A stretch of DNA of 16,860 nt. Source: Treponema sp. UBA937. GTDB taxonomy: Bacteria > Spirochaetota > Spirochaetia > Treponematales > Breznakiellaceae. The notes beneath the pieces were generated by a model. The model ran no database searches, had not been told where the DNA came from, and was given only the letters and a program-made list of their open reading frames with translations. The DNA lies in NCBI GenBank assembly GCA_002293455.1, contig DBDH01000094.1:505-17364 (forward strand). The letters run 5' to 3'. Both the position numbers and the translations under genes were made by a program. Below are positions 1 through 6,897 of this stretch, one piece after another (position 1 is the stretch's first letter; each line of letters begins with the position of its first letter).

Positions 1-1191
1 CCCGATCTTCAAATTCTTGCCGATCAGGTGTCGGCAGTAACGGGCGGCGCGCTGAGCAAAATGTCGATTGTAGGAGCGGTGTCCGTCGGAATCGGGGCGA
101 TGCTCGTTTACGGCCTTATACGGATTGTCTACAACATAAAAATCAATGTTTCCTTTTTGGTTCTCTACGGGCTGATTTTGATCATGGCTTTTTTTTCCCG
201 CTCGGAATTTCTTGCCATCGCCTTTGACGCTTCGGGCGCGACCACCGGAGCTTTGACGGTTCCCTTTATTTTGAATTTGGCTATCGGCGTTTCCGTGCTG
301 AAAAAGAACAGCCGCGTTTCGGAACAAGACAGTTTCGGGCTTGTGGGAATTACTTCAACCGGAGCGATTTTAGGCATTTTGATGATGGGTTTGTTCGCAA
401 AAACAGGAACTCTCCAGGGAAGCGCGGGATCGGCGGCGGCGGAAACAACATCAATCATGCAGCCCTTCCTTCATCGTTTTCCGGTAACCGCTTTTGAATC
501 GGTGATTGCTTTGGGACCCATCGCGCTGATTTTTATTCTCTTTCAGATTTTTTCGTTTCGTTTTAACGCGAGAACTACCGGAAATATTTTGAAAGGAATC
601 CTGTACACCTTAATCGGGCTGATTCTGTTTCTTGTCGGCGTTCATGCCGGATTTATGGAAGTCGGTTCCGATCTTGGCGTGAGGATTGCTCAGCAGAATA
701 CCTTCGTTGTCGCGGCTGTCGGCTTTGTGCTGGGTTTTGTAACGATTTTTGCCGAACCCGCTGTCCATGTTCTGACTCATCAAATTGAAACCGTAACGAG
801 CGGTTCCATCAAACGGGGAATCATTTTTGCGGCTTTTTCTATCGGAGTCGGAACGGCGGTTGCGCTTTCTATGGTCAGGATTCTTGTGCCGGGAATTGAG
901 CTTTGGCATTACCTCTTGCCCGGTTTCGGCATCGCCGTTATTCTTGCCTTTTTTGTTCCGGAACTGTTCGTCGGCATCGCGTTTGATTCGGGCGGAGTCG
1001 CGTCAGGGCCGATGACCGCCACGTTTATTCTGGCATTTTCTCAAGGCGTATCAAGTACGGTTTCGGGGTCGAATATGCTCGAAAACGCGTTCGGAATGAT
1101 TTCCGTTGTCGCGATGATGCCGGTCATTACCATCGAGCTGCTTGGCTTAATCAGTAAGATAAGAAATCGAAAACACAAGGAGCCGGTATGA
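1..1191 (+). CDS. DUF1538 family membrane transporter, duplicated domain (5' end outside window)
   Basis: Polytopic membrane protein of the DUF1538 family; the window holds its last 396 residues. The frame is open from base 1, so the GTG at 28 is not a credible start. The fragment begins PDLQILADQV, which aligns with AEPAVHVLTHQI in the second half, placing the missing N-terminus just before this point. The two halves repeat each other: IAFDASGATTGALTVPFIL near residue 85 matches IAFDSGGVASGPMTATFIL near residue 335. Hydrophobic segments alternate throughout. From memory, DUF1538 proteins UmpA and UmpB of Halomonas were reported as a two-component Na+(Li+,K+)/H+ antiporter; here two DUF1538 units are fused. 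The stop overlaps the downstream PII-like gene (ATGA), implying translational coupling and possibly control of transport by that protein. Family assignment is firm; substrate is inferred. Confidence 0.85.
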   Translation, partial: PDLQILADQVSAVTGGALSKMSIVGAVSVGIGAMLVYGLIRIVYNIKINVSFLVLYGLILIMAFFSRSEFLAIAFDASGATTGALTVPFILNLAIGVSVLKKNSRVSEQDSFGLVGITSTGAILGILMMGLFAKTGTLQGSAGSAAAETTSIMQPFLHRFPVTAFESVIALGPIALIFILFQIFSFRFNARTTGNILKGILYTLIGLILFLVGVHAGFMEVGSDLGVRIAQQNTFVVAAVGFVLGFVTIFAEPAVHVLTHQIETVTSGSIKRGIIFAAFSIGVGTAVALSMVRILVPGIELWHYLLPGFGIAVILAFFVPELFVGIAFDSGGVASGPMTATFILAFSQGVSSTVSGSNMLENAFGMISVVAMMPVITIELLGLISKIRNRKHKEPV

Positions 1192-1838
1192 AAGAGTTTT
1201 CGCTTATTTTCTGTATTGTAAACGAACATCTCGCGTCCAAGGTCATCAAAATTACGGGTCATGCCGGAGCGAAAGGCGCGACGGTTTTTTACGGAAAGGG
1301 GATGGTAAGAAGCAAACTCCTTGAAATCCTTGGGATGGATTATCTGCATAAGGAAATTGTTCTTGTTATCATTGAAAAAGAGCAGTCGCCGCAGGTGCTT
1401 TCGGCGTTAAAAGAAGGAATGTCGCTGGAAAAACCGAATCATGGAATCGCGTTTTCCGTACCGCTCAACAATTTTATCGGAGCCAGCCACGCCGATTATT
1501 ATGATAACGATGAAAGGAAAAATTCGGAGGAAGGAATGTACGAAGCTATTTTTACCGTCGTGAACAAGGGTTCCGCGGAAGAAGTGATAGATGCCGCAAA
1601 GAGCGAAGGCGCAAGAGGCGGAACGATTATCAACGCGCGCGGTTCCGGCATTCATAAAACCGAAATGTTCTTTGCTATGGAAATTGAACCCGAAAAAGAA
1701 ATCGTTTTGATTCTTGCAAAAAAAGAATCGGTATCAAAAATTGTCGAAGCCGTCTGCGCCAAGATGAAGATACGTGAACCGGGAAACGGCATTATCTTCA
1801 CCTGCGGCGTGAACGAAGCGTTTGGGTTGGTCGGATAA
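1188..1838 (+). CDS. Tandem PII-like regulatory protein (two fused PII domains)
   Basis: A 216-residue protein made of two PII-like domains, residues 1-100 and 117-216, joined by a short acidic linker. A normal PII subunit is about 112 residues and forms a trimer. The halves align: GAKGATVFYGKG with GARGGTIINARG, KEIVLVIIEKE with KEIVLILAKKE, and PNHGIAFSVPLNNFIG with PGNGIIFTCGVNEAFGL. The T-loop regions are short and lack the canonical uridylylated tyrosine context, so classical GlnD control is unlikely. ATG 1188 follows AGGAG at a good distance and overlaps the transporter stop by 4 bases. PII proteins commonly bind and gate a membrane transporter encoded beside them (GlnK-AmtB, SbtB-SbtA); the same is inferred here for the DUF1538 protein. 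The effector could be an adenine nucleotide or 2-oxoglutarate, but the sequence does not say. Confidence 0.85.
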   Translation: MKEFSLIFCIVNEHLASKVIKITGHAGAKGATVFYGKGMVRSKLLEILGMDYLHKEIVLVIIEKEQSPQVLSALKEGMSLEKPNHGIAFSVPLNNFIGASHADYYDNDERKNSEEGMYEAIFTVVNKGSAEEVIDAAKSEGARGGTIINARGSGIHKTEMFFAMEIEPEKEIVLILAKKESVSKIVEAVCAKMKIREPGNGIIFTCGVNEAFGLVG

Positions 1839-1848
1839 GGAGAAATGT

Positions 1849-2556
1849 ATGCCCCGCATCCTTATAGCTGATGATGAACCTTCGGTTCGGGATGCTGTTT
1901 GTCTCGCGCTTCAAAGGGATGGGCATGAAGTGTTTGCGGCGGAAGAAGGCATTTCCGCGTGGGAGCAGCTCAAAGATAACGATAGTTTCGATCTCGCGGT
2001 TCTTGATATCATGATGGGCGGGCTTGAAGGTACGGCGATACTTTCGCGGCTCCGCATGAGCGGCAATCCCCTTCCCGTAATTCTGCTTACATCGAGAGAT
2101 GAAGAACTTGACCGGCTTGGCGGTTTCGCTCTTGGCGCGGATGATTATATCGGGAAGCCTTTTTCGGTAAGGGAGCTTTGCGCGCGGGTACAGGCGGTAC
2201 TCAAAAGAAGCAAGGGGGCGTCTTCTCACGTGGATGCTGTTTCTGCTTCGGCGGAAGAAAAGGGACTGCGGATTGCGCCGGAATCATTCCGCGCGTGGTA
2301 CTCCGGCAAAGAGATGCATCTTACCGTCAGTGAATTCCGTATTCTTCTCGCGCTCAAAGAAAACGAAGGCCGCGCGCTTTCCCGTGAACAGCTTTTGAAC
2401 AAGGCATGGCCGCAGGATACATGGATTACCGAGCGGGGCATCGACAGTCATGTAAAACGCGTGCGGCGGAAACTTGCCGAAGCGGGCTGTGAAAAAGAGA
2501 TTATCCATACCGTGTATGGGTTCGGCTACCGGATGGAGCACACGGATGAAGATTAG
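1849..2556 (+). CDS. creB: OmpR-family response regulator, CreB-like
   Basis: A 235-residue two-component response regulator. The receiver domain (about 1-120) shows the acidic pocket D8-D9-E10, phosphoacceptor D53 in VLDIMM, T81 and K103 in IGKPF. The segment TSRDEELDRLGGFALGADDY is close to CreB. The C-terminal winged helix (about 140-235) ends with the RGIDSHVKRVRRKL recognition helix and the VYGFGYR hairpin typical of OmpR/PhoB. ATG 1849 was chosen over the upstream in-frame TTG at 1822 because it follows AAGGAG (1838-1843) and gives the canonical MPRILIADDEP start. It begins 10 bases after the PII stop and overlaps the kinase gene by 11 bases. A CreC-type kinase and CreD follow, supporting the CreB name; in enterobacteria CreBC controls creD and metabolic genes, while the regulon here is unknown. 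Confidence 0.9.
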   Translation: MPRILIADDEPSVRDAVCLALQRDGHEVFAAEEGISAWEQLKDNDSFDLAVLDIMMGGLEGTAILSRLRMSGNPLPVILLTSRDEELDRLGGFALGADDYIGKPFSVRELCARVQAVLKRSKGASSHVDAVSASAEEKGLRIAPESFRAWYSGKEMHLTVSEFRILLALKENEGRALSREQLLNKAWPQDTWITERGIDSHVKRVRRKLAEAGCEKEIIHTVYGFGYRMEHTDED

Positions 2557-4351
2557 GCCTTTCCTCCGCGGACCTATCGCGCTCCGGCTTTTTATCTTCA
2601 ATTGCCTGCTCCTTTTTGTTCCTGTCGCGGGATTCCTGAGTTTTGAAGCCTACGAAAAAGCGCTCCTCAATAACCTTGAACATTCACTCGTACAGGAAGG
2701 GCGGGCGCTTGCGGCATGGCTTGGAGAAGAGCCTCTGAATCAGGAACGGGCGCGGCGGATCATTGCTTCATTGAGGCAGAGGCATACAAGCCGAATCAGG
2801 ATTCTGTCAAACGAAGGGATGCTTCTTGCCGATAGCAGCGCCCTTCAGGGAAGAAGAACGACTGATCAAACAGACACGGCGTCGGGTTCCATAAATGCTG
2901 ACGCGGCCGTAATTGTATCGAGTAACGAATCTATAGAACAAACGCCGCCGCAGGAAACCTTTATCTACCGGCTTCTTTCTTGGCCGGTACGAATCTACAG
3001 GAAGTATTTTTTGCCGCCCTCGCCGATTCAGGGAGCGGATTATTATTCCGGAAAAAATTACTTTGACGGCGAGGAGATTCAGGCGGCTCTGGGGGGAAGG
3101 TACGGCTCGACAACCCGCATCTCCAGCGGCGGGCAGACATCCATCATCCTGTATTCCGCGCTGCCCATCTTGAGAGACGGTGATGTGAGCGGAGTGGTTC
3201 TTGTCTCACAGTCAACGTTCCGTATATTGAACGATCTCTACGCGCTCCGTTTCGGCATGGGACGGATTTTTCTTTTCAGCCTTCTCATTGCCGTCGTCGT
3301 ATCATTGATCATGGCGCTGACCATCTCGCGGCCGCTTTCTCGGCTGACAAAAGAAGCAAAACAGTTCCGAATTACAAAAGGTGTTACAAAGATTCCGGCG
3401 GAAACAGAACAAAAAATATTTTCCGGCGGATGGCGTACAAGAAAAAAAACGCAAAAGAGGCAATTACAAAATTCCAGTTTTGTAATTGCACCCGCTAAAA
3501 AATGCATGTTTCGCAGCCATTCGGCGAGAAACTGCAAGAGTCTCGGCAAAACTAACCGAGTTTTGCAAGAGACGCAAGAATCTTCCTCGAATCATTTTTC
3601 TGGCAGCAATAGATATGATGAAATTGATACCCTCGCCGCCGCTTTCAGCGATCTTGTGGAAAAACTTGAACAACGGGTAAGCTGGGCAGAACGCTTTTCG
3701 GCGGACGCGGCCCATGAGCTGAAAAATCCCCTTGCCGGAATCCGCGCCAACGCCGAGCTTTTAGAAACCGATGATCCGGTTCAGCAGGGACTAATCGCGT
3801 CGATAGAAAACGCCTGCGAAAGAATGGAAAAAACGATAAACGGACTGCGGACTTTGACGCTTCTTGAGGGAAGCAATGGAACAACGCCGATAGAACAATT
3901 CGGCAATGTTATCAGCGAAGAAGCACAGCACTATCATTCACCCCCGGTGATTTTTGAAAATCTCACCGGCGCGGTTCCGCGTTACTCATCTATGACGGTA
4001 CATGTCCCGGTTCAGAATTTGGAAACAGCGGTAAGAAATCTTTTTAAAAACGCCCATTCCTTTTCCCCAGAGGATGAGCCCGTGAAGGCGGAGCTGCGCA
4101 TAAACGGCGAACGCCTCGAATTGCATGTTACAGATACGGGACCCGGCATTCCGCAGGAACTGCGTGAAAAAATATTTGAACGCTTTTATACAAGCCGCCG
4201 GGGAAGCCGCTCGGAAGAACATTCCGGTCTGGGGCTTGCCATTGTCAAAGCGATTGCCGAAAGCGGCGGAGGAAGCGTGTCGGTAAAAGATTCCGGCGGC
4301 CATTCCGGAGCCCATTTCATCATCAGCCTGCCTTACAGCGTTGTTACTTAA
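2546..4351 (+). CDS. creC: Sensor histidine kinase, CreC/ChvG-like, with repeat-derived insertion
   Basis: A 601-residue membrane histidine kinase that should phosphorylate the upstream regulator. The order is TM1 (about 12-34), a long extracytoplasmic region (35-240) resembling ChvG stimulus-sensing domains, TM2 (241-262), HAMP starting SRPLSRL, DHp with phospho-histidine H390 in AAHELKNPLAG, N box RNLFKNAH (about 495), G1 DTGPGIP (about 530) and G2 GLGLAIVK (about 562). ATG 2546 was chosen because it follows GGAG and overlaps the regulator stop by 11 bases; the longer frame from 2474 runs over the regulator. E. coli CreC is about 474 residues. Part of the excess is a basic, low-complexity stretch (about 290-350) between HAMP helix 1 and the NRYDEIDTLAAAF of helix 2. 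Residues about 306-343 of it are encoded by a palindromic repeat. The frame is intact, so the gene is not obviously dead. CreC versus ChvG subfamily is uncertain. Confidence 0.85.
   Translation: MKIRPFLRGPIALRLFIFNCLLLFVPVAGFLSFEAYEKALLNNLEHSLVQEGRALAAWLGEEPLNQERARRIIASLRQRHTSRIRILSNEGMLLADSSALQGRRTTDQTDTASGSINADAAVIVSSNESIEQTPPQETFIYRLLSWPVRIYRKYFLPPSPIQGADYYSGKNYFDGEEIQAALGGRYGSTTRISSGGQTSIILYSALPILRDGDVSGVVLVSQSTFRILNDLYALRFGMGRIFLFSLLIAVVVSLIMALTISRPLSRLTKEAKQFRITKGVTKIPAETEQKIFSGGWRTRKKTQKRQLQNSSFVIAPAKKCMFRSHSARNCKSLGKTNRVLQETQESSSNHFSGSNRYDEIDTLAAAFSDLVEKLEQRVSWAERFSADAAHELKNPLAGIRANAELLETDDPVQQGLIASIENACERMEKTINGLRTLTLLEGSNGTTPIEQFGNVISEEAQHYHSPPVIFENLTGAVPRYSSMTVHVPVQNLETAVRNLFKNAHSFSPEDEPVKAELRINGERLELHVTDTGPGIPQELREKIFERFYTSRRGSRSEEHSGLGLAIVKAIAESGGGSVSVKDSGGHSGAHFIISLPYSVVT
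3461..3573 (-). repeat. Three-hairpin palindromic element, copy A, in frame inside creC
   Basis: Inverted relative of the element at 9023-9138. In + coordinates it has hairpin 3, CAATTACAAAA (3461-3471) with TTTTGTAATTG (3478-3488). Hairpin 2 is TGCA/TGCA (3503-3506, 3533-3536) with GTTTC/GAAAC (3508-3512, 3528-3532) and GCC/GGC (3516-3518, 3523-3525). Hairpin 1 is GTCTC (3540-3544) with GAGAC (3569-3573), enclosing GCAAAACT (3546-3553) and AGTTTTGC (3559-3566) around loop AACCG. The copies align along their whole length, and all three stems differ by paired changes. The insertion keeps the kinase frame open and lies in the HAMP connector, which could tolerate extra residues. This resembles in-frame Rickettsia palindromic elements. 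Confidence 0.8.
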
Positions 4352-4369
4352 AACCTAACCGAGGTTTTA
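4349..4369. repeat. Solo hairpin with the element's loop, at the creC stop codon
   Basis: TAAAACCT (4349-4356) and AGGTTTTA (4362-4369) form a perfect 8-bp stem around loop AACCG. The loop and the AAAAC/GTTTT core match hairpin 1 of copy A, with the innermost pairs changed in a complementary way. The kinase stop TAA forms the start of the stem. It could be a degenerate solo unit of the same family, a weak terminator, or a structure that modulates creD expression. No T-run follows. Confidence 0.5.
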
Positions 4370-4468
4370 GTGCTTACCCTAATACCACGAGAAAAGCAAA
4401 TCATCGCCACAATTCCGCCGCATTCTTCTGTCATAATTGCTTCATAACAATGTAACAGGAGAATTATT

Positions 4469-5923
4469 ATGCAGAAAAAACTATCGGCAGGCACATCTTT
4501 TGGAATCAAGGCTTGTATTATCGCGGGAATATCCCTCGCGTTACTGATACCGGCCGCGATGCTTTCATCAGTGGTACGCGAACGGCAAAGGCTTTCACTT
4601 GACGTACAAGAGGATATCATAAAAGGAGCGGGAGGGAATCCCCGGATTGCGGGGCCGTATCTTATTGTTCCGGTGGATATCATCGTAAATGAAATTGTCG
4701 ATGATATCGCGGACGGAAAGGTCGTGAAAGTGTACCGTGATACAATCAAGCGGAAGGAAGCAGTTATTTTCCCGCGGAACTTGTCGATTAACGGAAAAAT
4801 GCTGACAGAGGAACGCTCGCGGGGAATTTATACCGCCGCGGTTTTTAACGGAGCATTCGATTTCAACGCAGTCTTTGACATACAGGAAGAAAAGATCAGA
4901 AAGCTCTTTACGGAAAACGTGGACCATATTTATTTTGAAAACAGCAGGCTCGGCATCGGAATATCAGATCCCAAAATATTCAAGGAAGTCCCGACAATTA
5001 CCATGCCCGATGGAACAACGTTGGAACTTATTGCAAATCTTACCTCATGGGGAATTACGAATTCCGCGCTGGAAGCCGGCGTCTCTGTGTACCAAGGGCA
5101 ATTGGAACTCGATTTTACGATGGAAATAGGCGGCGGCGGAACCATCAGCTTTCTCCCCATCGGGCTTGGAACCGATGTACAGCTTGAAGCGGATTGGCCG
5201 ACTCCGTCTTTTATGGGCGGAAACGCGCCGGTTTTGCGGGAAATAAACAACGAAGGATTTACGGCCGAATGGAAACAGCCGCGGGGAACCGGAAAGTATC
5301 CTGAATACTTTGTACCCGGATCACAAAATCTGCCGCACAGTTACGAAACCAGTATGGGCGTTGAGTTTTTTGATTCCGTTGGAGTGTATCATAAAACAGA
5401 ACGGGCGTTGAAATACGCGCTTCTTTTCATCGTGGTTCCCTTTGCCGTCATCCTCCTTTTTGAGGTGTTCAGCAAAAAAAGAATCCACCCGATTCAGTAT
5501 ATTTTCGTGGGCATTGCGGACATCGTTTTCTACGCGCTTTTGCTTTCACTCGCGGAACAGATGCATTTTACCCTTGCGTACTGCGTCGCCGCGGGCGGCG
5601 TTATTATGCTCATCACTTTTTACACCGGCGCGGTTCTTAAAAACTTTAAGCGGGGAATCATTCTTGTTCCCATACTGGCATTCCTGTACGGATACCTTTA
5701 TTCAGCCCTGCAATCGCAGGATTATGCCCTGCTTATCGGCTCCGTGGGCATGTTTGTTATTCTCGCGGCGGTAATGATTATCACAAGGAATATTGACTGG
5801 TACTCCCTCGGCGGCAAGAAAAGCAGAGACAAGGCCGCTTCCCTGGAAACAGTCCTCTTTCCGGAGGAAATAACTTACACAGAGGAAGAAACAGGAGACA
5901 CAGAGACAAATGATTCTGTTTAA
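4469..5923 (+). CDS. creD: Inner membrane protein CreD
   Basis: A 484-residue CreD family protein (E. coli CreD about 450). It starts with one membrane segment (about 13-35), then the conserved VVRERQRLSLDVQEDI and GGNPRIAGPYLIVPV region that opens the large extracytoplasmic domain. Family signatures follow, including RGIYTAAVFNG and FLPIGLGTDVQLEADWPTPSF. The C-terminal bundle (about 315-450) contains ERALKYALLFIVVPFA, RIHPIQYIFVGIAD and FLYGYLYSALQSQDYALL, closely matching CreD; an acidic tail follows. ATG 4469 is preceded by AGGAG. It lies 117 bases after creC, so it may be expressed from its own promoter, possibly under CreB control, although no clear direct-repeat cre tag is visible. In enterobacteria CreD is a CreBC target linked to envelope integrity and beta-lactam response; its biochemical activity is unknown. 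Confidence 0.93.
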   Translation: MQKKLSAGTSFGIKACIIAGISLALLIPAAMLSSVVRERQRLSLDVQEDIIKGAGGNPRIAGPYLIVPVDIIVNEIVDDIADGKVVKVYRDTIKRKEAVIFPRNLSINGKMLTEERSRGIYTAAVFNGAFDFNAVFDIQEEKIRKLFTENVDHIYFENSRLGIGISDPKIFKEVPTITMPDGTTLELIANLTSWGITNSALEAGVSVYQGQLELDFTMEIGGGGTISFLPIGLGTDVQLEADWPTPSFMGGNAPVLREINNEGFTAEWKQPRGTGKYPEYFVPGSQNLPHSYETSMGVEFFDSVGVYHKTERALKYALLFIVVPFAVILLFEVFSKKRIHPIQYIFVGIADIVFYALLLSLAEQMHFTLAYCVAAGGVIMLITFYTGAVLKNFKRGIILVPILAFLYGYLYSALQSQDYALLIGSVGMFVILAAVMIITRNIDWYSLGGKKSRDKAASLETVLFPEEITYTEEETGDTETNDSV

Positions 5924-5936
5924 AAAGGGTAACATT

Positions 5937-5999
5937 ATGAGCGTTTTTGCGGTATTACTGTTTATGTTGATATTAAAGCTGCTTATGCTAAAAAAATGA
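5937..5999 (+). CDS. Possible 20-residue hydrophobic peptide
   Basis: A very short frame from ATG 5937 encodes MSVFAVLLFMLILKLLMLKK and then TGA. It starts 13 bases after the creD stop and is preceded by AAAAAGGG at a workable spacing. The product would be one short membrane helix with a positive C-terminus, like known bacterial small membrane proteins. Nothing proves translation, and a chance frame of this length is common, so this is a tentative call based on composition and position. Confidence 0.3.
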   Translation: MSVFAVLLFMLILKLLMLKK

Positions 6000-6028
6000 G
6001 ACACAAATCTGAGAAGCAAAAATTCCGG

Positions 6029-6059
6029 GGCAGGATACCTTAAAAGCGGGCTTCCTGCC
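6029..6059. other. Inverted repeat in creD-methyltransferase spacer
   Basis: GGCAGGA (6029-6035) and TCCTGCC (6053-6059) can pair around a 17-base loop. No T-run follows on the + strand, so a standard intrinsic terminator is not supported. It could still help end the creD transcript or bind a regulator just upstream of the next promoter. Confidence 0.35.
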
Positions 6060-6066
6060 TTCGAGA

Positions 6067-6095
6067 CTGACAAATATATCCCTATAAAGTATACT
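6067..6095 (+). promoter_or_regulatory. Strong sigma70-like promoter giving a near-leaderless mRNA
   Basis: CTGACA (6067-6072) is one mismatch from the -35 consensus. It is separated by exactly 17 bases from TATACT (6090-6095), one mismatch from the -10 consensus. The usual start distance puts transcription at about 6102-6103, the first base of the methyltransferase ATG at 6103. No Shine-Dalgarno sequence lies upstream of that ATG (TTTTACCT), consistent with leaderless translation. Confidence 0.7.
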
Positions 6096-6102
6096 TTTAC
6101 CT

Positions 6103-6897
6103 ATGCGTAATAAACGAAGCGATGAACTGGCGGTCTGCGGATTCAACGCGGTGCTGGCTTTGGGAACGTATCATCCCGAACAAATTCACCGGCTTTTTCT
6201 TAGGGAAGACCGGATGAAGGATTTTGGTGCGGTGTGTAAAAAGCTGGCCGCCATGAAAAAGTTCTATAAAATTTGTACCGATGAAGAATTGGAGAAGCTC
6301 TGCAAGAGTAATAAACACCAGAGAGTCGCGGCGATGATTCACGCGCCAAAGCCTCTTGTTCCGGATGACGGGTTGATGAACGAATGGTCCCATCAAGGGA
6401 AATTAGGGGTGCTGTTAAGTTCCGTAGGAAATGATCATAACCTGGGAGCGATTATCAGAAGCGCCGCTTTTTTTCATGCCGATTACATCATTCTTTCCGG
6501 GGAAGACCGTGACGCGCGGCTTACGACGAGCGCTTACCGGATCGCTGAAGGCGGGATAGAACATGTAACAATTCTCGGCGTAAACAATCCCGGAGCTTTT
6601 GTAAAATGGGCGGCGCGGAATCTGCTTGTGATCGGCGCCGATCACAAGGCGGAATTGATATTGAAGAATCTGCCGGAGATTATTGCGAAAGAACGGAAAA
6701 GGAAACAGGGAATGCTTCTTGTTGTAGGAAACGAAGAAACCGGCATTCCCGCCAATATCAGAGAACAATGTATTCTTGTCCGGATTCCCGGTTCTTCTAA
6801 AATGGAAAGCCTGAACGTCGCCCAGGCGGCGACGCTTTTTCTTCACGAATTGTCATCTTCGGATGCCGGGCATACAAATCCCGGGGGAGGAAGGTGA
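6103..6897 (+). CDS. SpoU/TrmH-family RNA 2'-O-methyltransferase
   Basis: A 264-residue SPOUT-class RNA methyltransferase, predicted to use S-adenosylmethionine to 2'-O-methylate rRNA or tRNA. The N-terminal part (VCGFNAVLALG...IHRLFL) resembles the substrate-binding domain of RlmB-like enzymes. The catalytic domain carries the three family motifs: NLGAIIRSAAFF (about 113), LLVVGNEETGIP (about 206) and PGSSKMESLNVAQAATLFLHEL (about 230-250). The motif 1 Asn-Arg, motif 2 Glu and motif 3 Ser-Leu-Asn are all present. ATG 6103 has no Shine-Dalgarno but lies 7 bases after a good -10 box, and the N-terminal domain fits this start. The target nucleotide cannot be told. The stop shares a base with the next gene's ATG (TGATG), so the pair is co-translated. 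Confidence 0.85.
   Translation: MRNKRSDELAVCGFNAVLALGTYHPEQIHRLFLREDRMKDFGAVCKKLAAMKKFYKICTDEELEKLCKSNKHQRVAAMIHAPKPLVPDDGLMNEWSHQGKLGVLLSSVGNDHNLGAIIRSAAFFHADYIILSGEDRDARLTTSAYRIAEGGIEHVTILGVNNPGAFVKWAARNLLVIGADHKAELILKNLPEIIAKERKRKQGMLLVVGNEETGIPANIREQCILVRIPGSSKMESLNVAQAATLFLHELSSSDAGHTNPGGGR

Noticed and set aside
28..28. GTG at 28 as the start of the DUF1538 gene.
   Set aside because: The frame is open to base 1 and the preceding residues match the repeat unit in the second half, so the gene starts before the window.
1797..1813. TTCAC-N7-GTGAA inverted repeat just before creB, reminiscent of the cre tag of CreB-controlled genes.
   Set aside because: The enterobacterial cre tag is a direct repeat of TTCAC with a 6-base spacer. 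This is an inverted pair inside the conserved end of the PII coding sequence, so chance is likelier.
2474..2545. Longer kinase start at 2474.
   Set aside because: It would overlap the DNA-binding domain of creB by over 80 bases and add residues with no kinase character; ATG 2546 has a ribosome site and is followed by TM1.
3442..3449. Run of eight A in creC, suggesting a frameshift or programmed slippage.
   Set aside because: HAMP helix 1 upstream and HAMP helix 2, DHp and catalytic domain downstream are all in one frame, so no slippage is needed.
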